From the NCBI RefSeq assembly GCF_003285015.1, contig NZ_QMFB01000008.1, positions 178,169 through 242,168 on the forward strand: a DNA stretch of 64,000 nucleotides, in the 5' to 3' direction. How positions within the stretch are numbered: the stretch's first letter is position 1; every line of letters starts with the position of its first letter. Shown one piece after another: positions 27,696 to 38,400 of this stretch. The DNA comes from Paenibacillus contaminans (GTDB lineage: Bacteria > Bacillota > Bacilli > Paenibacillales > NBRC-103111). A program made the position numbers and the translations under genes. The notes under the pieces are model-generated. The model was not told the DNA's origin. It did not search any database and worked only from the letters and a program-made list of their open reading frames with translations.

Positions 27696-28702
27696 CCAGT
27701 TGTTCGGCGGGAAGCGGCGGTAGTTGTGGCTGTGCAATATCTGTACCCGTAAGGCTGTAGAAGGGCAGAAAAGTTGTACGGCATGCAACAATCTTCCCTC
27801 GTAAGGTCGTGTTATGGCAGAAAAGTTGTATGGCATGCAACAATCTTCCCTCGGAAGGTCGTGTTATGGCAGAAAAGTTGTACGGCATGCAACAATTTGC
27901 CCCCCGTAAGGCCGTGGTAGGGCAGAAAAGTAGTACGGCATGCAACAATCTGCCCTCGGAAGGCCGTGAACGGGCAGAAAAGTAGTACGGCATGCAACAA
28001 TCTGCCCCCGGAAGGCCGTGCAAGGGCAGAAAAGTTGTACGGCATGCAACAATCTGCCCCCGGAAGGCCGTGCAAGGGCAGAAAAGTTGTACAGCATGCA
28101 ACAAACTGCCCTCGGAAGGCCGTGGAAGGGCAAAAAGTTGTAAGCCGTGCAACAATCTGCCGCCGGAAGGCCATGCAAGGGCAGAAAAGTTGTAAGCATT
28201 GCAACAATCTGCCGCCGGAAGGCCATGCAAGGGCAGAAAAGTTGTACGGCATGCAACAATCCGCCCTCTGAAGGCTGTGCAAGGGCAGAAAAGTTGTACG
28301 GCATGCAACAAACTGCCCTCGGAAGGCTGTGCAAGGGCAGAAAAGTTGTACGGCATGCAACAATCTGCCCTCGGAAGGCCGTGAACGGGCAGAAAAGTTG
28401 TACGGCATGCAACAATCTGCCCCGGGAAGGCCGTGCAAGGGCAGAAAAGTTGTACGGCATGCAACAAATTGCCCTCGGAAGGCCGTGAACGGGCAGAAAA
28501 GTTGTACGGCATGCAACAAATTGCCCTCGGAAGGCCGTGAACTGGCAGAAAAGTTGTAAGCCGTGCAACAATCTTCCCCAATGTAAGCAGTAATCGACAC
28601 CGATTGCCGCTGTTTTCGGCTTACCGGCTGTCCCGTCCTTCCTGTTATACGGTATAATGGGAAAAAGACCGGACTACCGGATCGGAACGGAGGCGATATG
28701 CG
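27696..28702. other. Intergenic region dominated by a tandem hairpin array
   Basis: About 1 kb. The 52-bp array at 27763-28580 fills most of it. The rest is a short leader for the DUF3895-like gene with a TATAAT at 28653. Long minus-strand frames arise in all three phases because 52 is not a multiple of three; none is considered real. Confidence 0.75.
27763..28580. repeat. Sixteen-copy 52-bp hairpin array
   Basis: Each unit has GGGCAGAAAAGTTGTACGGC, then ATGCAACAATCTGCCC, then a 16-base spacer close to TCGGAAGGCCGTGCAA. GGGCAGA pairs with TCTGCCC and GTTG with CAAC, so every unit can form one 36-base imperfect hairpin. Spacers are conserved rather than unique, so this is not a CRISPR array. 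End units are more divergent than central ones. Confidence 0.92.
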
Positions 28703-29842
28703 GTGAAACAGCTGCTTTCAGTTGAAGAGAGGGACGCGATTTTTCGGACATTGGCCGACGAGAAGCGGACATTCCTCGAGGAGCGGATGAAACGCGGAAG
28801 AAGAACGCAGTTTGCGCGGCAGATGGCCGAGCAAAAAGGCGCTGTCATTCCGGAAACCGCCTCTTACGAGGATATCGAAAGTTTATTGAACGATTGGATT
28901 TATATCGGCTATATCGACGCCGGGCATGTCAGCGAGGAATATAAGTGCGAATGCGGACGGGCGCTTCGATACCAGCACACGGTTCAAAATAAAGCGACCG
29001 CGGAAGTGAAACGGTTCGGCATCGATCATTTGGAGATGCATACGGGCATCGATGCGAAGACGGTGCAGGCGATTCTCAAGGGCTTTCAGGTCATCGATTA
29101 CGAGTTGTCCGAAATATTGGGCAAAGTTAAGGAAGGCTGGAAGCTTTCGAATGCCGTCAGGGATATTCCGGCAGATCTTGAGCTACCCCCGGACATTGCC
29201 GAGCATATCAAGCTCGGACTGCCGCTGCTGGAACGGCAAACGGCCAAGCTCAAGGCGCTTGTCCGCGAACATCTTGACCGGTTGCCGCGACCGGCTCCAG
29301 GCGTTTCCGGAACGCGAAGCGGCGGCTGGGACGATTCGGCGCGCGAGCAGATCGGCCAGACAGGCTCAAGCGCTGTCGGGCGGCCTGAGCCTGTCTTATC
29401 GGGCGGGCATCCCGGCTTCGGCATGGAGCAGCTCGATCTGTTCGCGGACAGCAGCGATCAGCTGACGTTCGATCTGTTCGGCGAACCGCCGGCTGCTCCT
29501 AAGCCTTCGGCGGCTGCGGAGACGCCAGGCGTGCAGCGAGGCTTCACTGCCGACATATATGGCGAAGCGGCGCCGTCGTCTTCCGCCCAAACCGGCGACA
29601 AGCTTACCGAACGCCAGCAAGAGGCGGTAACCCGCTATTTGCGCGAAGGCGTACAGAGTGCAAGAATCATATGCGAGCTGCTGATCCGCAACGACGGGGC
29701 CATTGATCGCCGTTTTCTGACGCAGAAGCCCGTTATTTATCCTGCGGTCTGCCGCAAGATTGACGGAGAGACCGTATCTGGAGCGTACAAGCTGGTTTCC
29801 AAGGATGAGAACGACCGGGTATACGAGCGAGCCGGCGAGTAA
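28703..29842 (+). CDS. DUF3895-like protein
   Basis: A 379-residue soluble protein. The N-terminal half (about 1-185) is helical and includes a small CECG motif (YKCECGRALRYQ) that might bind metal. A low-complexity linker (about 190-300) includes two short acidic-aromatic repeats, MEQLDLFADSSDQ and LTFDLFGEPPA. The C-terminal part (LTERQQEAVTRYLREGV and following) resembles the DUF3895 domain found in Paenibacillus and Bacillus. The GTG start has GGAGG ten bases upstream, and TATAAT at 28653 is a likely -10 box. Function unknown. Confidence 0.65.
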   Translation: MKQLLSVEERDAIFRTLADEKRTFLEERMKRGRRTQFARQMAEQKGAVIPETASYEDIESLLNDWIYIGYIDAGHVSEEYKCECGRALRYQHTVQNKATAEVKRFGIDHLEMHTGIDAKTVQAILKGFQVIDYELSEILGKVKEGWKLSNAVRDIPADLELPPDIAEHIKLGLPLLERQTAKLKALVREHLDRLPRPAPGVSGTRSGGWDDSAREQIGQTGSSAVGRPEPVLSGGHPGFGMEQLDLFADSSDQLTFDLFGEPPAAPKPSAAAETPGVQRGFTADIYGEAAPSSSAQTGDKLTERQQEAVTRYLREGVQSARIICELLIRNDGAIDRRFLTQKPVIYPAVCRKIDGETVSGAYKLVSKDENDRVYERAGE

Positions 29843-29976
29843 AAGGCGGTTCATCGATTTGTCACTTGCTTGCCAACCCTACGAAGTGTACCCTATAAGG
29901 GAGCGGACTGGGTTTATCATCCAATCGTTGTAACCAATCTATGTATCGATCAAGCACTCTGAAGGAGGCTAACATT

Positions 29977-30336
29977 ATGAAGAAGAAATTGGCTATGCTC
30001 GTATCGGCTGCGGCTTTGGCCGTTGCGCTTACCGCATGCGGCGGAGGAAGCAAGGAAGCGTCGCCGTCTCCATCGGCACCGGCAAGCGGATCGCCTGCGG
30101 CTACGACGACTGCGGCGAATGCGGAATCGATCTATAAGCAGAACTGCGTATCCTGTCACGGCGCGGATCTCGCCGGCAAAATGGGGCCGAACCTGCAAAA
30201 GGTCGGCGGCAAACTGGACAAGGATAAAATTGCGGCCAAAATCCAGAACGGCGGAGGCGGCATGCCGGCTTACAAAGGCAAGCTGAAGGACGATGAAATC
30301 CAGGCGCTGGGCGACTGGCTGGCAGCGAAGAAATAG
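29977..30336 (+). CDS. Small cytochrome c lipoprotein (cytochrome c551-like)
   Basis: A 119-residue protein with a lipobox (LTAC, Cys about residue 21), a Ser/Pro/Ala linker and one haem-binding site, CVSCH, at about residue 62. The Met ligand is probably in GGGGMPAYKGKL. The layout matches the CccB-type membrane-anchored c551 of Bacilli, which carries electrons outside the membrane to terminal oxidases. GGAGG lies ten bases before the ATG; an earlier in-frame ATG has no ribosome site. A terminator follows directly. Confidence 0.9.
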   Translation: MKKKLAMLVSAAALAVALTACGGGSKEASPSPSAPASGSPAATTTAANAESIYKQNCVSCHGADLAGKMGPNLQKVGGKLDKDKIAAKIQNGGGGMPAYKGKLKDDEIQALGDWLAAKK

Positions 30337-30353
30337 TTTGCGCGTTATCAAAG

Positions 30354-30383
30354 AAAACCGGTCAGAAATGGCCGGTTTTTTTT
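30354..30383 (+). terminator. Intrinsic terminator after the cytochrome gene
   Basis: AAAACCGG / CCGGTTTT stem with a ten-base loop and a run of eight T. Confidence 0.85.
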
Positions 30384-30388
30384 AATTG

Positions 30389-30492
30389 TCAGGAAGTATA
30401 TCCTCCGCTGATAGTTCCAATTCCCGGTAAACGCGCTCATCCCTTAGCGTATGCTTACGAAGTCGCTTTCTTCGAAGTCGTTTATCCTTGTG
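30389..30492 (+). repeat. Structured dispersed element, copy C
   Basis: Contains AAGTATATCCTCCGCTGAT, CCCGGTAAACGCG, TTACGAAGTCGCTTTCTTCG and TCGTTTATCCTTG. The block between the inner hairpin and the end is shorter than in other copies. It begins five bases after the terminator T-run. Confidence 0.78.
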
Positions 30493-30678
30493 CATTTGAA
30501 GCGATTGAATGTTTTGGGGCTTCCGGTTCCGGGGAATATTTCGCAAAATTCCGGGTTGATTCCTGCTTAAGGATAGGCTACTCTTACATTATGAAAGAAA
30601 GATATTATGGTTATACCATTTTGCAGATAAAGCAATCGCATCTTAATATTTTGTAACCTATAGCAGGGAGTGGAGAGC

Positions 30679-31764
30679 GTGGAGCAAAAAGGAACGATCG
30701 TACTGGATTTGCGTCCCGTCGAGGGAAACCCGAGAAATAGCGAAGGCGCGTTTCTCGATTTATATGACGGGCGGCTTATGTTCGCCTACAGCAGATTTAC
30801 CGGCGATTCGGCGGACGACATCGCGAAGGCATGCATCGCGGCCCGTTTCTCGTCCGACGGAGGAGATACTTGGAGCGGCGATTCCGTCATCGCTCAGCCC
30901 GAAGATCATGATGCGCTTAACATAATGAGCGTATCGCTGCTGCGGATGACGAACGGCGACATCGGCTTGTTTTACCTGCTTCGCTACGGCTTCCAGGATA
31001 TGCGGCTTCATCTGCGGCGTTCCTCCGACGAAGGCTTGACCTGGGGCGAGCCGGTATGCTGCGTGCCGGCTGCAGGATACTACGTGACGAACAACGACAG
31101 GGTCGTCCGGTTGTCGTCCGGAAGACTTGTCGTCCCTGCCGGCTTTCACCGCATGAAGACGAGCGATAGCGAGTGGGGCAAGTTTGACGGCAGAGCGGTC
31201 ACGTTTTTCTTCTTGTCCGACGACGACGGCGCGACTTGGCGCGAGGCCCGCAACTTCTGCTCGATCGGATCGCCGCATTCGCAGAGCGACATGCAGGAGC
31301 CGGGCGTCATCGAGCTTGCGAACGGAACGCTTTGGGGATGGGCGCGAACCGACCTCGGCTGCCAGTACGAGACGTTCTCCAGTGACGGAGGGGAATCGTG
31401 GAGCACCCCTGCGCCGTCTGCGTTCACATCGCCATGCTCGCCGTTATCGATGAAGCGCAATCCGCTTAACGGCGATTTGCTCGCGATTTGGAACCCGATT
31501 CCGGCATACAATACGCGCAAGATCGAGAAGCACAGCTGGGGCCGGACGCCGCTGATCGGGGCGGTCAGCAAGGACGACGGCAGGACATGGTGCGGCCACT
31601 TCGCCGTCGAACGGGAAGAAGACGGCAACGGCTGCTGCTATACGGCTATTCATTTTACAGGCGAGGCGGTGCTTCTTGCTTACTGCGCAGGGGAAGAGGA
31701 AGACGGCATTTGTCTTTCGAGGCTGAAGGTTCGCAAAATCGCATTATCCGAGCTGCAAGCTTGA
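30679..31764 (+). CDS. Sialidase/BNR-repeat family protein
   Basis: A 361-residue six-bladed propeller-like protein with at least five Asp-box (BNR) motifs: SSDGGDTWS, SSDEGLTWGE, SDDDGATWRE, SSDGGESWST and SKDDGRTW. Catalytic-type residues appear in EPGVIELANGTLWGWAR. No signal peptide is visible, so it is probably intracellular. The GTG at 30679 was chosen; another in-frame GTG three codons earlier is too close to the GGGAG site. The family covers sialidases and other glycosidases, so the substrate is open. Confidence 0.82.
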   Translation: MEQKGTIVLDLRPVEGNPRNSEGAFLDLYDGRLMFAYSRFTGDSADDIAKACIAARFSSDGGDTWSGDSVIAQPEDHDALNIMSVSLLRMTNGDIGLFYLLRYGFQDMRLHLRRSSDEGLTWGEPVCCVPAAGYYVTNNDRVVRLSSGRLVVPAGFHRMKTSDSEWGKFDGRAVTFFFLSDDDGATWREARNFCSIGSPHSQSDMQEPGVIELANGTLWGWARTDLGCQYETFSSDGGESWSTPAPSAFTSPCSPLSMKRNPLNGDLLAIWNPIPAYNTRKIEKHSWGRTPLIGAVSKDDGRTWCGHFAVEREEDGNGCCYTAIHFTGEAVLLAYCAGEEEDGICLSRLKVRKIALSELQA

Positions 31765-32118
31765 TGCGACCTGAGGCAGGAGAGTCTTTTCCGTACTTAT
31801 ACGTTGTAAATAAATAAGCGCCGAGCATTCGACACGATCCGTCGGGTGCTCTTTTTTGACCCATTTTTATCCAGTGGAGGTAATTATGTTCAAGTATGCA
31901 CAGCGCATTTGAAATGATAAAATAAAGTCGCATTGCTCTTCTAATGAAAGCGTTTTATATCGACTGCTCCCAAGCGATTGAACGATGAACGGCTATCGTC
32001 TAACCGGGGTTATCCCTGGAAACGTATTATCGTGCAGGAATGGCTCGAGGGGGAATAACGAAATAATAGGTAGATCAAAGCGGACTTATATGGATTTTGT
32101 GGAGGTTGTCTCGAACGT
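31765..32118. other. Intergenic region after the sialidase-like gene
   Basis: 354 bases. A terminator at 31823-31857 ends the upstream gene. A GGAGG followed by a seven-codon frame near 31885 is probably chance. Nothing else is recognised. Confidence 0.5.
31823..31857 (+). terminator. Intrinsic terminator
   Basis: GAGCATTCGAC pairs with GTCGGGTGCTC, followed by TTTTTT. Confidence 0.78.
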
Positions 32119-34026
32119 ATGAAGAAACGTGCTTGGGTCCGTTACGGCATGGCCCTGTTATTGGTGACGGCATTATTCGGTTATTATGACCGTTTGTTTA
32201 CAGCAGCCGGCGAATCCGGCGAACCAAAGGTCGTTTTGATGCGCTTGGAGGATATCGGGCCGGGCGGACAATACGAATCTCCCGAGCAGTTGGGAAAGCT
32301 GCGAACCGTGCTGGAATACTTGAGCGGGAACAATGTGCGCTATCAGATAGGCGTCATTCCGCGCTGGCTTAATTTTATGCCGGATCAGTCGGTGTACGAC
32401 CGCTCGCTTGACAGCCAGGACAATCCTTATATCCGCTCCTTTACGAACGTACTGAAAAATGCCGAACGCAGCGGCGCGGTCATCGGCATGCACGGTTATA
32501 CGCATCAGTTCGGCCAAACGAGACGCGATGACGGGCATCACGAATCGGGGATCGGCAATGAATTCGATGTGGCGGGAATACCGGAAACGAGCCTGCCCGC
32601 CTTTGCCGAGGGACGTTTGGAAGCCGGGGTTCGAATCCTGCAAGCCGCTGGGATTACGCCGAAGTTTTGGGAAGTGCCGCATTATCACTCGGCAGCTGCG
32701 CAGGATGACGTGTTCCGCTCTTTTTTCGGCATCGTTTACGAGAACGAAAGAAGCATGCCTAGTCAGAAAAACGTTTTTTACCATAACGTCCGCAATAAGG
32801 GAGCGGGTTCCGCAACGTTAGGGGCGGTATATGTGCCGACTCCGTTTTCCTACATTCCGTACAATAAAGACGAGAAGCTGATTCTGAATCAGCTCGGCAA
32901 AAGGCAGCGTTTGGCTTCGTTTTTCTATCATCCTTTTCTGGAATTCAGTCATTTGCAGCCTGTGCTCGACAATGATGGAAATCCCGTACTGCGGGACGGG
33001 CTGCCGGAATTCGCCTACGCATCAAACGGCAAGTCGATCCTGCAAAAGCTGATCGCCGGCGTACGCGATAAAGGTTATTCGTTTTATTCGCTGCAGGATT
33101 TTGTGCCCTTTACGCCTGAGTATAGCGTCCGGTTCGACGCTAACGAAACGTTCGTTCGGCTAGGCGACGCGAACGGTGACGGGGTAACCGATATCGTCGT
33201 GCGCGATTCCGCGAAAGGCGGTTTTAATGTGATCCGGGGCAGCTATAGCGGATTGCGGAACTTCCCTAGGCAAGCCGGGGAAAAGTGGCTGGACGCTTCC
33301 TTCGATGCAGGAGATAAAGCAGCGATGTTCGACTACGACAACGACGGCAAGAGCGATTTATGGCTGCTGCGGACTTCCGGCAAGGTCGAGGCATACCGCT
33401 CGAACGGCACGGCTTTCGTATTGGACCGCACCTGGAAAACAGCGGCGGCGTTCGACTGGCAGGATATATATCCGCTGAGGCAAGCTGACGGAAGCTGGGT
33501 CATCGCAGGTACATCCAAGGAAAAAAGCGAGCTGCAAGGGTTTTACTTGAAAAGCGGCGAGCTTAAGCCGACGGTGCCGATGAAGGTGCGGTCCGTATCT
33601 GACAAAAGATGGCTGATCAGCAGAGCAGGCGGAACAGGCACCGCAGAGCATCTTTGGATTCCGAAGCTTGCTTCGAACAGCTGCATCGATCTGTTGTTCG
33701 ATCCGGCAACGCTGCAGTGGAAAGCGAGCCGGTTCCGGCTCGACGCTCCGGAAGCCGACGGCGAGCTGCGCTTGGGCGATTTCAACGGAGACGGCAAAGA
33801 GGATCTGTTGTTCTGGGACGGCGGCGAGATGACGGCGACCGTCATGTTAAAGGGCGAAGACGGCAAATACCGCAAGACGCCGCGGTTCGGTCCTTGGGGA
33901 GAACCGGGAGCCGGGCTGATCGTCCGCGACTTCGACGGCAACGGCAAAAGCGATCTGGGCCTGCTCGGCGGGAAAAGCGGCGTATTGGATGTCGCGCTGT
34001 CATTTCAGACGAAAGAGCTGCCGTAA
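32119..34026 (+). CDS. DUF2334 deacetylase-like protein with FG-GAP/VCBS repeats
   Basis: A 635-residue exported protein with an N-terminal membrane anchor or signal (about 7-25). Residues about 35-330 form a DUF2334 domain, related to polysaccharide deacetylases, with VLMRLEDIGPGG and GMHGYTHQFGQTRRDD as likely metal-site motifs. A beta-propeller follows with calcium-binding FG-GAP/VCBS motifs: LGDANGDGVTDIVV, FDYDNDGKSDLWLL, LGDFNGDGKEDLLF and VRDFDGNGKSDLGLL. The combination suggests a surface enzyme that acts on polysaccharide, the propeller helping to bind it. The gene seems to be monocistronic. Confidence 0.85.
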   Translation: MKKRAWVRYGMALLLVTALFGYYDRLFTAAGESGEPKVVLMRLEDIGPGGQYESPEQLGKLRTVLEYLSGNNVRYQIGVIPRWLNFMPDQSVYDRSLDSQDNPYIRSFTNVLKNAERSGAVIGMHGYTHQFGQTRRDDGHHESGIGNEFDVAGIPETSLPAFAEGRLEAGVRILQAAGITPKFWEVPHYHSAAAQDDVFRSFFGIVYENERSMPSQKNVFYHNVRNKGAGSATLGAVYVPTPFSYIPYNKDEKLILNQLGKRQRLASFFYHPFLEFSHLQPVLDNDGNPVLRDGLPEFAYASNGKSILQKLIAGVRDKGYSFYSLQDFVPFTPEYSVRFDANETFVRLGDANGDGVTDIVVRDSAKGGFNVIRGSYSGLRNFPRQAGEKWLDASFDAGDKAAMFDYDNDGKSDLWLLRTSGKVEAYRSNGTAFVLDRTWKTAAAFDWQDIYPLRQADGSWVIAGTSKEKSELQGFYLKSGELKPTVPMKVRSVSDKRWLISRAGGTGTAEHLWIPKLASNSCIDLLFDPATLQWKASRFRLDAPEADGELRLGDFNGDGKEDLLFWDGGEMTATVMLKGEDGKYRKTPRFGPWGEPGAGLIVRDFDGNGKSDLGLLGGKSGVLDVALSFQTKELP

Positions 34027-34173
34027 GGCAGCGGGACAATCGCGGCGCCATTTTATGCGGTAAAGTCTTACGTTGTTATTGTTTCGCTAATATAAAGAAA
34101 TTAATAAGTTTCTCGTTCCCGGGTACCCGCTGCTTTCGATTTATGCTAAGTTCGGAGCATGGAGGGGGACGTT

Positions 34174-35181
34174 ATGCTTCATATTATGATCGCAAGTAGC
34201 GAAATGTCGGTACGGGAAGCGGTTGGACAGATGGCGAGGGCATTCGGACATGCAATTGTAGGAGAAGCGGAGGACGCAGAAAACGCGCGCATGGAAATCG
34301 ATAAGGGCTGGCCTGCCGTTCTCATAACCGATACGGGATCAAGCAATTTGGACGGAATGTCGCTGCTTCGGCATATCGACGAGCAAAACTTACCGATTGC
34401 CGCGATAGCCGTCGGCGATTGTTCGGATCCCGAGCTCATACGGCAAGCGATGCGGCACGGTGCTGTCGACTTTTTGCCGAAGCCGATAAACGGAAATGAA
34501 CTGGCTTATGCGCTTCGGCTCGCAGCCAGGCGGCTTGAATATGTGCGAAGCTCCATGAGACTGTTTCAGCGAGTGGAGAAGTTTTTTGCCGATTTGAATG
34601 GCAGGAGTCCGGCCGACATCATGCGGGAGCAGGCGGACATCGTTCGTGCGATGCGCGATCCGCAGGAAGGAAGGCGAGGAGCCGGACTTGGCATGCTGCG
34701 CATGTTTGCTCGGAAATGGCACGAATGGTTCGAGCGGAACGGCTATCCGTACGAACCATGCTTCAGGCGTCGTTCGGATGAAGGCGTCGATGCCTATTTT
34801 CAGAGATTGGCGGAGCTTTGGATTGCCCGTTCGGCAGCGCTTGCCGACAATAACGGAAAGCTTGTCATCAAGATGGCTTGCGGCTACATACAAGAGAATT
34901 ACGGAAAATCGTTCACGCTGACTGAAATCAGCGAACGCTTCGGGATGAGCGTATCGTATTTTAGCGCCCAGTTTAAACGGACGACCGGTTATTCGTTTAT
35001 CGAATATGTGAATTCGGTAAGGATTCGAAAGGCGAAGGAGCTTCTGCTGCGGCCGAATGTGATGATTTATGAAGTCGCTCATGAGGTCGGGTTTGCGACA
35101 GTGCAATATTTTAACAAGTCGTTTAAAAGCGCCGTCCGCATGACGCCCAACGAGTTTCGTAAAAAGCTCGGCGTGTACTGA
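34174..35181 (+). CDS. Response regulator-like AraC protein with altered receiver site
   Basis: A 335-residue protein with a receiver-like N-terminus (about 1-125) and a C-terminal AraC domain (about 240-335: FTLTEISERFGMSVSYFSAQ and MIYEVAHEVGFATVQYFNKS). The usual acidic pair near the N-terminus is replaced by ASSE in MIASSEMSVREAV, while the Asp in LITDTGSS and the Lys in FLPKPING are kept. Phosphorylation may be weak or absent. No kinase gene is adjacent. GGAGGGGG sits before the ATG at 34174. A strong terminator follows. Confidence 0.85.
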   Translation: MLHIMIASSEMSVREAVGQMARAFGHAIVGEAEDAENARMEIDKGWPAVLITDTGSSNLDGMSLLRHIDEQNLPIAAIAVGDCSDPELIRQAMRHGAVDFLPKPINGNELAYALRLAARRLEYVRSSMRLFQRVEKFFADLNGRSPADIMREQADIVRAMRDPQEGRRGAGLGMLRMFARKWHEWFERNGYPYEPCFRRRSDEGVDAYFQRLAELWIARSAALADNNGKLVIKMACGYIQENYGKSFTLTEISERFGMSVSYFSAQFKRTTGYSFIEYVNSVRIRKAKELLLRPNVMIYEVAHEVGFATVQYFNKSFKSAVRMTPNEFRKKLGVY

Positions 35182-35486
35182 ATGTTCCTCTTTATAGGGT
35201 ATCGGCTCGGGTTTTCAGGCCGTACAGTTTTAAAACGCGCACTTCCCTGCTTAAAGGGAGGCAGCGCGTTTTTTTGCAAATCCCAAGACGCTGATAGACC
35301 TTTATACCGGGGATTATTATAAGATTTCGTTAAGAAGAAGATCGGCGAATAAAAAGTAATATCGTTCCATTACTTGGACTCTATCCGTTTGTATACTGGA
35401 CATGTTGCAGGTGGCGGATGCCGGTATTTCGCTTTTTACGGGCATCCCGCACACGCATATTCCAGGCAGGAGGCTAAGAAACGAAA
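35182..35486. other. Intergenic region before the giant SLH gene
   Basis: 305 bases. A strong terminator at 35232-35275 ends the upstream regulator gene. The remainder is leader sequence. An AGGAGG lies 13 bases before the SLH gene start. Confidence 0.55.
35232..35275 (+). terminator. Intrinsic terminator
   Basis: AAAACGCGC / GCGCGTTTT outer stem with an inner CTTCCCT / AAGGGAG hairpin and a run of seven T. Confidence 0.85.
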
Positions 35487-38400
35487 ATGAAACGAACACA
35501 GCGCAGGTTGGCCTTATTTTTTTCATTATTGATGATCTTTACGATCGCGGCTCCCCTCGGCGGTGCTTCGACTGCCGGCGCACAGCCTGCATTCGGGCAA
35601 GTGTTGGACGAGCGCAAGATGGAGATCGGGCCGGGTGCGAACTATTCCTGGTACGATATGAAGCTGTCGCAGGGCTTGGAGAAGGTGCACGTACTCGAAT
35701 TCGATCCGCAAAATACGTCGCTCGATTTGCAGCCCGGCAAAACGGACGGCAAGGTTTACGGTATGACAGGCGTTACGAAGATGGCGGACGATGCCGATAA
35801 AGAAGGCAATCGGGTTATTGCCGCGATCAACGGCGACTTTTACGATATGTCGACGGGCGTGCCTTTAGGCTTGTTTATGGGGGACGGCGAAATTTTGACG
35901 AGTCCTCCTGCGCCGACGGATTGGCTTGCTTTCGGCTTGAAAAATGACGGCACGACCGTTTACGGGTTAAGCCCGGTTTTGCAAAGAACGCTTACGATCG
36001 GCGCGAAAACGTTGAATATATCGCACATCAACCGGATGCGTGAAAATTCGGAAGCGTTGATGCTGTATACATCGTCTTTCCATACGTCGACGATGACGAA
36101 CGACTTGGGCGATGAGGTGGTGCTTGACGTCCTGGAAGGCGAAGTGAAGAGCGGGCAAACGATGAAGCTGAAGGTTTCCGCCATTCATAAGGATAAAGGG
36201 AACACGACGCTCGCGCCAGGTCAAGTCGTCCTGTCCGCATCCGGGAAGTACCGTGCGGAGCTGGCCGGTCTTCAGATCGGCGACGAGCTGTCGGCCAAAT
36301 TTGAGCTGGAAGACAAATGGAAGGACGTCAAAATGGCGATCGGCGGCGTCTTCATGCTCGTCAAAGACGGCGTTGCGCAAACGCATGAAGACAAAGCGTT
36401 GTATCCGCGGGTCGGGATCGGCACGAAAGCCGACGGGTCGGTCGTCATGATCGAAATCGACGGCAGAGCGCCGGGCTTCAGCGAGGGCGTTTCGTACGAC
36501 GATCTCGGCAAAATCATGAAGGAAATGGGCGTCGTCAATGCGCTTTGCTTGGACGGCGGCGGCTCCGCAACCTTCGTGGCGAAGCTTCCCGGCGAGGTTA
36601 AGCGGAAAGTGCTGAACCGGCCTTCGGACGGAAGCGAGCGCAAAACGGCCAATGGTATGCTGCTGGTCAATAAATCGCCTGAAGGTCCGGCATCGAAGCT
36701 TGTCGTTCAGCCGAATATGGAACGCGTTCTTGCCGGATCTTCCATAGCGCTCCAAACGGCTGCAGTCGATGCGAACGGGCACCCGGCTGTTTTCGAAGGA
36801 ACGCCGAATTGGGCGGTTGCCCCTGCTCTGGGGACGATTGAGCCGTCCGGCAAGTTTACGGCAGGCACTACGGCTGGAACCGCCGATATTACCGTTACGG
36901 CTAACGGCTTGACGGGAAACGGCAAAGTCGAAGTCGTCGATGCGCTTACGGAGCTGAAGTTTCCGGATAAGGTGAAAACCTTTGCGGTCGGGGAGAAGGT
37001 AAAGCTTTCGGTAGCGGCATTGCGTGACGGCCAAGTCGTTGTGGCGGACAATGGCAAATTCGGCTGGCGCGTCGAAGGGCCGATCGGCTCGATCGATGCG
37101 AACGGCGAGTTTACCGCGACCGGCGAAACGGAAAAGAGCGGTAAAATTTACGTGACGCATAACAACGTCGAGACGTCGATGGACGTCAACATCGGACTTC
37201 CTCCGGTAGTCTTGGAAGATTTCGAAAACGGCGTAGGCAATTACAAGCCGAGCGACGGAGCGAGATTCCAATCCGTCAAAGTCAGCGAAGAAACGAACGA
37301 GGATTTTGTCCGTTTCGGCAATAAGGCCGCTAAGCTGGAGTACGATTTCCGGGAAACGATCGGCACGTCAGGCGCCTATATTACGGCACAGGACTTATCC
37401 ACGAATATCCAAATTCCAGGGTACCCGGAAAAAATAAGCGTCTGGGTTTACGGAGACGGCAAAAAGCACTGGCTTCGCGGACAAATCCGCGACGGTAACG
37501 GAGCCGCGGTCGGGATCGACTTCGTCGACCAGACCGTGGGCGTAGACTTCACCGGCTGGCGTTACTTGGAGGCCGTCGTGCCGCAAGGCAGACCGCTCCC
37601 GCTGCGTATGGACCAGCCGATCCGGTATATGGAAACGAAGAACGACAACAAGACGGACGGCGTTCTTTATATCGATCAGCTCCGGGCGGTCTACGGGCCG
37701 GTTGACGACGACATGGATGCGCCGATTCTCAAAGAGTTCACCCCTGCCGAAGGCAGTACGGTTCATACGAGCACGCCGAAAATTCAGGCGATCGGCGAGG
37801 ATTTCGGGTACGATCCCGCCGTCCATCCGGGAACTACGCTGATCGATCCGGACAAAATCCGGCTTTATGTCGACGGCGTAATCGTGCAGCATACGCTTTA
37901 CCCGCCGAAAGGACAGATTCACTATACGCCGAACGTGCCGCTGGCGGACGGCGTACATCAGGCGAAGCTCAAAATCAGAGACTTGTCCGGCAACCGGACG
38001 GAAAAGGAATGGACATTTACGGTCGATACGGGATCTTCGAAAATCGTATACGAGAGCCCGAATGAAGTGTATGCCGGCAACACGTATTCGCTTGATCTGA
38101 AGGCGGTAAAAGCGTCCGCCATTCGTGACGGGCATATCGAGTTCGGCTTCGATCCTTCGAAGGTGGAGGCGCTGCAAGTCGTAAAAGGCGGCAAGCTTGC
38201 TGAAAATCAGCTGTCTTCCGTTATCGATCCGGTATCGGGAACGGTTCGCGTTCAGTTCAGCAATCTCTATCAAGCCGGCTTAACCGATCAGGATATCATG
38301 GGGCAGATCCGTTTCAGCGTCAAATCGGATGCTGCCGGCGAGTTGAGCACCGCATTCAAAAACGGTTCGATTACGTTTACGGATAAGGGCGATACGCAAT

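Larger units (their letters stand above)
30337..30678. other. Intergenic region with terminator and dispersed element
   Basis: 342 bases: the terminator of the cytochrome gene, copy C of the dispersed element, then about 190 bp of AT-rich leader before the sialidase-like gene in which I see no clear motif. Confidence 0.65.

Noticed and set aside
27763..28580. CRISPR array
   Set aside because: The 16-base stretches between hairpins are nearly identical to each other, not unique spacers, and no cas gene is nearby.
27673..28600. Long open frames on both strands over the 52-bp array
   Set aside because: Similar repeat peptides appear in all three minus-strand frames because the unit is not a multiple of three. 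There is no ribosome site and no family match.
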